Source of the DNA: Porphyromonadaceae bacterium UBA7042
Lineage (GTDB): Bacteria > Bacteroidota > Bacteroidia > Bacteroidales > Muribaculaceae
Direction of reading: 5' to 3'
Assembly: GCA_002494015.1 (NCBI GenBank)
Contig: DLAR01000028.1
Coordinates: forward strand, 1-17,982
Length of the DNA stretch: 17,982 bases
Positions 14,806 through 17,982 of the stretch are shown one piece after another (the first letter of the stretch is position 1; the number at the start of each line of letters is the position of its first letter). The notes under the pieces were generated by a model, which did not search any database, was not told where the DNA came from, and saw only the letters and a list, made by a program, of their open reading frames with translations. The position numbers were made by a program, and so were the translations under genes.

Positions 14806-15701
14806 TGATGGATTCTGCCCGTCTTGACGCGCTTCTGACCGCCGCCGGGGCCTACCGGTGGGGCATAGCTGCCGCCGAGCCTGTCGACGAGTCCGTTGCC
14901 GCGCTCTATCTCGACTGGATTGCTGCCGGGAAACATGGTGAGATGGGTTATCTCGACCGTTATCACGACGTGCGCCGCGACCCCCGGCTGCTGCTCGACG
15001 GGGCAGTTGCCCGCTCGGTCATCGTCGCCGCTTTCAACTATTATCATCCTGCGACGGCCCGGTTGCCCATTGCCCGATACGCACGCGCCCTCGACTACCA
15101 CGAGGTGGTGCGCGACCGCCTGCGCGCGGTTGCCGAGGCCATAACTGCCGAAACCGGGGCCTCGTGCCGCGTTACGGTCGACACCGCCCCTCTGCGTGAG
15201 CGGTATATGGCAGTGAAAGCCGGACTCGGTTTTGTCGGTCTCAACAATCTGCTCATAATCCCCGGTGCCGGGTCTTATTTCTTCTTGGGGGAGATTATAA
15301 CTGACTTGGAATTGCCTCTCTCGCAGCCTTGCGCGATGTCATGCGGCGACTGCGGCCGCTGTGTTGAGAGATGCCCCGGTCGCGCGCTCGACGGTCGCGG
15401 CGGCATTGATGCCCGCCGCTGCCTGTCGTATCTGACAATTGAATATCGTGGCGACACGCTCCCGGTCGAGTCAGTCCCGGTGCTTTATGGCTGTGACGCA
15501 TGTCAGCTTGCCTGCCCCCACAATGCGGCTCCTCCTGTTACTGAAATTCCTGAATTTCAACCCTCCGAGGCTGTCCTCTCCCTCACCCGCGACGATATAG
15601 CCGGGATGACGCAGCAAGAGTTTTCGCGCATCTTCCGCCACAGTGCCGTCAAGCGCACAAAGCTCTCCGGCCTCCTGCGCAACCTGCGGTATCTTGTCTA
15701 A
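14805..15701 (+). CDS. queG: Epoxyqueuosine reductase QueG
   Basis: QueG reduces epoxyqueuosine to queuosine in tRNA anticodons, using a cobalamin cofactor and two [4Fe-4S] clusters in the cytoplasm. From the ATG at 14805 the protein has 298 residues. The catalytic Asp is D126 in VDTAPLRER. The cluster ligands are C180, C183, C186 and C190 (SCGDCGRCVERCP), then C206, C230, C233 and C237 (GCDACQLACPHN). GSYFFLGEIITDLEL (156-170) is the typical cobalamin-domain segment, and the C-terminus AVKRTKLSGLLRNLRYLV matches the family's HEAT-like tRNA-binding tail. The start is a choice among GTG 14802, ATG 14805 and ATG 14808. ATG 14805 shares one base with the stop of the deacetylase gene (TGATG), implying translational coupling. 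The usual GKNT-like motif after AGLGFVG reads GLNN here. Confidence 0.95.
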   Translation: MMDSARLDALLTAAGAYRWGIAAAEPVDESVAALYLDWIAAGKHGEMGYLDRYHDVRRDPRLLLDGAVARSVIVAAFNYYHPATARLPIARYARALDYHEVVRDRLRAVAEAITAETGASCRVTVDTAPLRERYMAVKAGLGFVGLNNLLIIPGAGSYFFLGEIITDLELPLSQPCAMSCGDCGRCVERCPGRALDGRGGIDARRCLSYLTIEYRGDTLPVESVPVLYGCDACQLACPHNAAPPVTEIPEFQPSEAVLSLTRDDIAGMTQQEFSRIFRHSAVKRTKLSGLLRNLRYLV

Positions 15702-15706
15702 GACTA

Positions 15707-15744
15707 ATTGGTCTAATTAGACTAATTAGTCTAATTAGACCAAT
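15707..15744. terminator. 38-bp perfect palindrome between convergent genes
   Basis: Positions 15707-15744 equal their own reverse complement over all 38 bases, beginning 5 bp after the queG stop and ending 7 bp before the stop of the prolyl isomerase gene. The sequence is made of alternating 9-mers GTCTAATTA and GACTAATTA. It most likely acts as a bidirectional terminator for the two converging transcripts. The stem is AT-rich and flanked by only short A/T runs, so the efficiency is uncertain. Confidence 0.8.
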
Positions 15745-15751
15745 AAAACCC

Positions 15752-16150
15752 TCACCCGATTTCGACTAACTGGATGTCAAAAATCAGCGTGGAGCCTCCC
15801 GGGATTCCGGGAATCGAGCGTCGGCCATAGCCTTGCTCGGCGGGAATGTAGATTTCCCAACGGTCGCCGGGACGCATCTGCTGCAATGCGATAATCCAGC
15901 CGGGGATGAGGTCGCGCAGCCTGAACGCGGGAGCCGTGCCGCCACGGCTGCTGTCAAATGTCTTTCCGTTGATGAGTTTCCCGGTATAGTTCACCACTAC
16001 CACGCTTGAGCGGTTGGGGCGTGGCCCGTCGGGGTTGCCGCGTTTCAATACTTTGTAACATACTCCTTTGTCAAGAGGGTTCACGCCCGGCTCGGCGGCT
16101 TTCTCGGCGAGCCACTGCCGGTTGCGCATGATGTAGTCTTCTTTGGCCAT
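15752..16150 (-). CDS. FKBP-type peptidyl-prolyl cis-trans isomerase
   Basis: This 132-residue cytoplasmic prolyl isomerase assists protein folding. Residues about 45-131 are a complete FKBP domain with the active-site set in place: Y55 (VNYTG), F65-D66 (KTFDSS), I82 and W85 (LIPGW), Y108 (EQGYG) and F124 (FDIQLVE). The N-terminal 40 residues are a helical extension. There is no signal peptide. I chose the ATG at 16150 (MAKEDYIMRN), 13 nt after the ribF stop. An in-frame ATG at 16195 would add 15 residues (MPARYAKSLD...) and overlap ribF by 32 bp, which is possible but less like the family. It is the third gene of the minus-strand operon. Confidence 0.92.
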   Translation of the reverse strand: MAKEDYIMRNRQWLAEKAAEPGVNPLDKGVCYKVLKRGNPDGPRPNRSSVVVVNYTGKLINGKTFDSSRGGTAPAFRLRDLIPGWIIALQQMRPGDRWEIYIPAEQGYGRRSIPGIPGGSTLIFDIQLVEIG

Positions 16151-16163
16151 AGGGAAGTCGGTC

Positions 16164-17090
16164 TTATCCAAGGATTTTGCGTATCTCGCGGGCATCTGCT
16201 GTCAGACGCGAGCGCAGTTTTTCAAGTGATGTGAATTTCTTTTCGTCCCGCACACGGGCAATGAAGTCGATGGCTATTTCCTCGTCATAGAGGTATCCCT
16301 TAAAGTCGAGGATGTGGGCCTCGATGGAGATTTCACGCTGAGCCTCGGTCTCGTTGACTGTGGGACGGTAACCGATGTTTACCATAGCCGGGCGCGTCTC
16401 GCCGTCGGGGGTGACGGCTTTGGCCGCATATACCCCTGCAGCGGGAATGAGCGTGTCGGGTTCCGAGATGCGGATATTTGCCGTCGGGAAGCCAATCGTG
16501 CGGCCTATGCGGTTGCCCGTGACGACGATTCCGCGCAGGCGGTAGGGCCTGCCTAACGCCTCGGTGGCTTTGTCGACATCTCCTTGGCGCAGGTACTCGC
16601 GTATAATCGACGAGCTCACCGGTGCACCGGCTCCCCGGTATTCGGGAGCCTCGATGACGGCCATTTTCAGGTCGTTGCCTATCGCGCGGTACTGCTCGAT
16701 TCCCTCGGCGCGGTCGCGCCCGAATCGGTTGTTGAACCCCACCACAAGGGCCTCGACGCCAAACTTGCGGTTGAGCATCGACAGAAACTCACGCGCGCTC
16801 ATGCGCCGCATCTTGTCGTTGAACGACAGGATGATGCAGTCTTCAGCCCCAGCCTCGCCGAGCAATGCCATGCGGTCTTCAAGGCTTGTCAGCAGCCGGG
16901 GTGCGTCGAGGGGACGCACCGTCACCAGCGGGTGGCGGCTGAATGTCACAACCGACGGGGTCAGTCCCCGCGCGCGCCCTTCGAGCTTTACATAGTCAAT
17001 AAGAAAGCGGTGGCCGGCATGAACGCCGTCCCACATTCCGACAGCCGCAATGCGCCGCTGCGTCTTGTCTTCCTTATGAATGATTTTCAT
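16164..17090 (-). CDS. ribF: Bifunctional riboflavin kinase / FAD synthetase RibF
   Basis: RibF phosphorylates riboflavin to FMN and adenylates FMN to FAD. The 308 residues hold both domains. The N-terminal nucleotidyltransferase (about 13-180) has GMWDGVHAGH (18-27), where the usual Phe of GxFDGVHxGH is Trp, then VVGFNNRFG (116-124) and SSSIIR (159-164). The C-terminal kinase (about 184-306) has GRTIGFPTAN (196-205), VNIGYRPTVN (237-246) and the likely catalytic E257 in IEAHILDF. Length is standard. Its ATG overlaps the TGA of the HAD gene by 4 nt (ATGA), so the two are translationally coupled. No FMN riboswitch is visible upstream. Confidence 0.96.
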   Translation of the reverse strand: MKIIHKEDKTQRRIAAVGMWDGVHAGHRFLIDYVKLEGRARGLTPSVVTFSRHPLVTVRPLDAPRLLTSLEDRMALLGEAGAEDCIILSFNDKMRRMSAREFLSMLNRKFGVEALVVGFNNRFGRDRAEGIEQYRAIGNDLKMAVIEAPEYRGAGAPVSSSIIREYLRQGDVDKATEALGRPYRLRGIVVTGNRIGRTIGFPTANIRISEPDTLIPAAGVYAAKAVTPDGETRPAMVNIGYRPTVNETEAQREISIEAHILDFKGYLYDEEIAIDFIARVRDEKKFTSLEKLRSRLTADAREIRKILG

Positions 17091-17713
17091 AAATCCTTAC
17101 TTAAATAATTGTCGAGAACAGTCTTGAACTCCTCGCCGGGACGGATGATGACCGCCTGATAGCCGTAGCTGACAGCCGCCTCGACATTGGCCTGCGAGTC
17201 GTCAAAGAACAGTGTCTCTCCGGGGTCGATGCCAAACTTGCGGGCCGCGTAGTCAAATATCCGTCGTTCGGGTTTGCAGCTCAGAGCCTCGTAAGAAGTA
17301 ACAATTCCGTCAAAATAATAGTTGATGTCATGCCCGTCGGCGCGGAAACATGCGTCGATGCGCGAGTTCATCATGATGGGGTTGGTATTGGACAGCATGT
17401 AGAGCGGATAGTGGCGGTGGAGCTGTTCAAGGCTTCGCAACCGCGACACAGGGATGCCGATCAGAAACTCGTTGAACGCCGCGTCCATCACCTCGTCGCT
17501 GACGTGGCGCGGCAGCATCTTGCGAATCTCGGCGCGGAACTCATCGGCCGAAATTTTCCCTTCCTCAAGCTGTAGAAACGGCCCCTTCTGGCCATACAGT
17601 CCGAGAAAACTGTCAATATTCTCCATGCCAAGTTTCTCAAACGCCTTGACACAGTGATTGCGGTCTATGTCCATAATGACACCGCCCAAATCAAACATCA
17701 GATTCTTTACCAT
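17087..17713 (-). CDS. HAD superfamily (subfamily IA) phosphatase
   Basis: This 208-residue HAD hydrolase probably dephosphorylates a small sugar or nucleotide phosphate. Motif I is MFDLGGVI with nucleophile D8; the second Asp is replaced by Gly10, as in the YihX (glucose-1-phosphate phosphatase) branch. Motif II is LSNTN (107-111), motif III is K147 in SCKPERRIF, and motif IV is FFDDSQAN (169-176). A four-helix cap fills residues 15-95. It is the first gene of the HAD-ribF-FKBP operon; FMN hydrolysis by HAD enzymes is known in riboflavin metabolism, but nothing here proves that role. The ATG lies only 4 bp after a perfect -7 element, so the mRNA may be leaderless. Confidence 0.92.
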   Translation of the reverse strand: MVKNLMFDLGGVIMDIDRNHCVKAFEKLGMENIDSFLGLYGQKGPFLQLEEGKISADEFRAEIRKMLPRHVSDEVMDAAFNEFLIGIPVSRLRSLEQLHRHYPLYMLSNTNPIMMNSRIDACFRADGHDINYYFDGIVTSYEALSCKPERRIFDYAARKFGIDPGETLFFDDSQANVEAAVSYGYQAVIIRPGEEFKTVLDNYLSKDL

Positions 17714-17717
17714 GATG

Positions 17718-17725
17718 CAAAGTTA
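17718..17725 (-). promoter_or_regulatory. -7 promoter element directly before the HAD ATG
   Basis: On the minus strand TAACTTTG is followed by CATC and then ATG (17713). Since transcription in Bacteroidetes starts about 4-8 bases after the last G of TAnnTTTG, the start would fall at or within a few bases of the ATG. A TTTG about 24 bp upstream is a possible, slightly distant -33 box. Confidence 0.65.
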
Positions 17726-17729
17726 CGAA

Positions 17730-17776
17730 ATTAAGAGGTTGTTTAAAAACAAATGTGAATCCAAAGCCCTCTTAAT
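17730..17776 (-). terminator. Inverted repeat between the partial gene and the HAD promoter
   Basis: A 9-bp perfect inverted repeat ATTAAGAGG (17730-17738 with 17768-17776) encloses a 29-nt loop holding a second inverted repeat, TTGTTT/AAACAA (17739-17752). It overlaps the stop codon of the partial gene and ends 4 bp before the HAD -7 box. It probably terminates the upstream transcript, although no long T-tract follows the outer stem. Confidence 0.5.
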
Positions 17777-17982
17777 GTAGGAGGATTTTTTTGAGGACGG
17801 GGGGATAGTCGGGGCCTGAGATGATGTGGAGCAGGTAGTCGCCCGGGGGGAGGGTCGCTGTGCTGACCGAGAAGGTGACGCTCTCGCCGGCCGACAGGGT
17901 GCGCCGCGGGGAGGAGGCATATACATGCCCGAGGATGTCGGCAAGGAGCATCTCGGCCGTGCCGTCGGCTGTGGCTGTGAAG
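17772..17982 (-). CDS. Partial CDS: C-terminus of a secreted protein with T9SS sorting domain
   Basis: The frame is open from the right edge of the window (last complete codon at 17981) to a TAA at 17772-17774, giving 69 residues. It begins FTATADGTAEMLLADILG and ends PPGDYLLHIISG...VLKKILLH. The pattern DILG-x-V, then a short strand, LPPGDYLL and a final KKILL is the type A type IX secretion sorting domain (Por secretion tail), which directs the mature protein through the outer membrane. The catalytic or binding part lies outside the window, so the function is unknown. Confidence 0.8.
   Translation of the reverse strand, partial: FTATADGTAEMLLADILGHVYASSPRRTLSAGESVTFSVSTATLPPGDYLLHIISGPDYPPVLKKILLH

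Noticed and set aside
16150..16195. Upstream start for the prolyl isomerase overlapping ribF
   Set aside because: It would add 15 residues unlike the family's N-terminus; the ATG at 16150 gives a typical start and a normal 13-nt gap.

Overview
The window is chromosomal DNA from an anaerobic member of the Bacteroidales, most likely Muribaculaceae-like (S24-7 group). This rests on the SusC/SusD pair, lipoproteins with short signal peptides ending in a Cys, two secreted proteins with type IX secretion-like C-terminal domains, a DUF2723 membrane protein, and promoters with the Bacteroidetes -7 element TAnnTTTG and no Shine-Dalgarno sequence. The order-level call is firm; the family is an inference from composition and protein style.

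Layout. Positions 1-1159 are non-coding and repeat-rich: two diverged tandem units of about 260 bp carrying nested palindromes (157-674), then a CT-rich heptanucleotide array (704-899), then the promoter region of the first operon. Positions 1160-6676 hold a three-gene nutrient-uptake operon: a SusC-like TonB-dependent receptor, a SusD-like lipoprotein and a two-domain lipoprotein, closed by a strong terminator. No glycoside hydrolase, sulfatase, protease or regulator lies beside it, so the substrate cannot be read from context. A secreted protein with a T9SS-like tail (6874-8112) follows with its own promoter and terminator.

From about 8.2 kb the DNA becomes clearly more GC-rich and the genes more housekeeping-like: a CPA2-type cation/proton antiporter with a cytoplasmic tail (8278-10482), a 1161-residue DUF2723 GT-C-fold membrane protein (10587-14072), and a polysaccharide deacetylase whose stop overlaps the start of epoxyqueuosine reductase queG (14188-15701). 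These plus-strand genes converge on a minus-strand operon of HAD phosphatase, ribF and an FKBP-type prolyl isomerase (17713 down to 15752). A 38-bp perfect palindrome sits exactly between the two converging transcripts. The right edge holds the last 69 residues of another secreted protein with a T9SS sorting domain.

I did not find a clearly new multi-gene system. The most interesting signals are the nested palindromic repeat pair with compensatory stem changes, the 7-bp periodic array, the antiporter that has Val where relatives have the TM5 Asp, and a HAD-operon promoter placed so close to the ATG that a leaderless mRNA is predicted.
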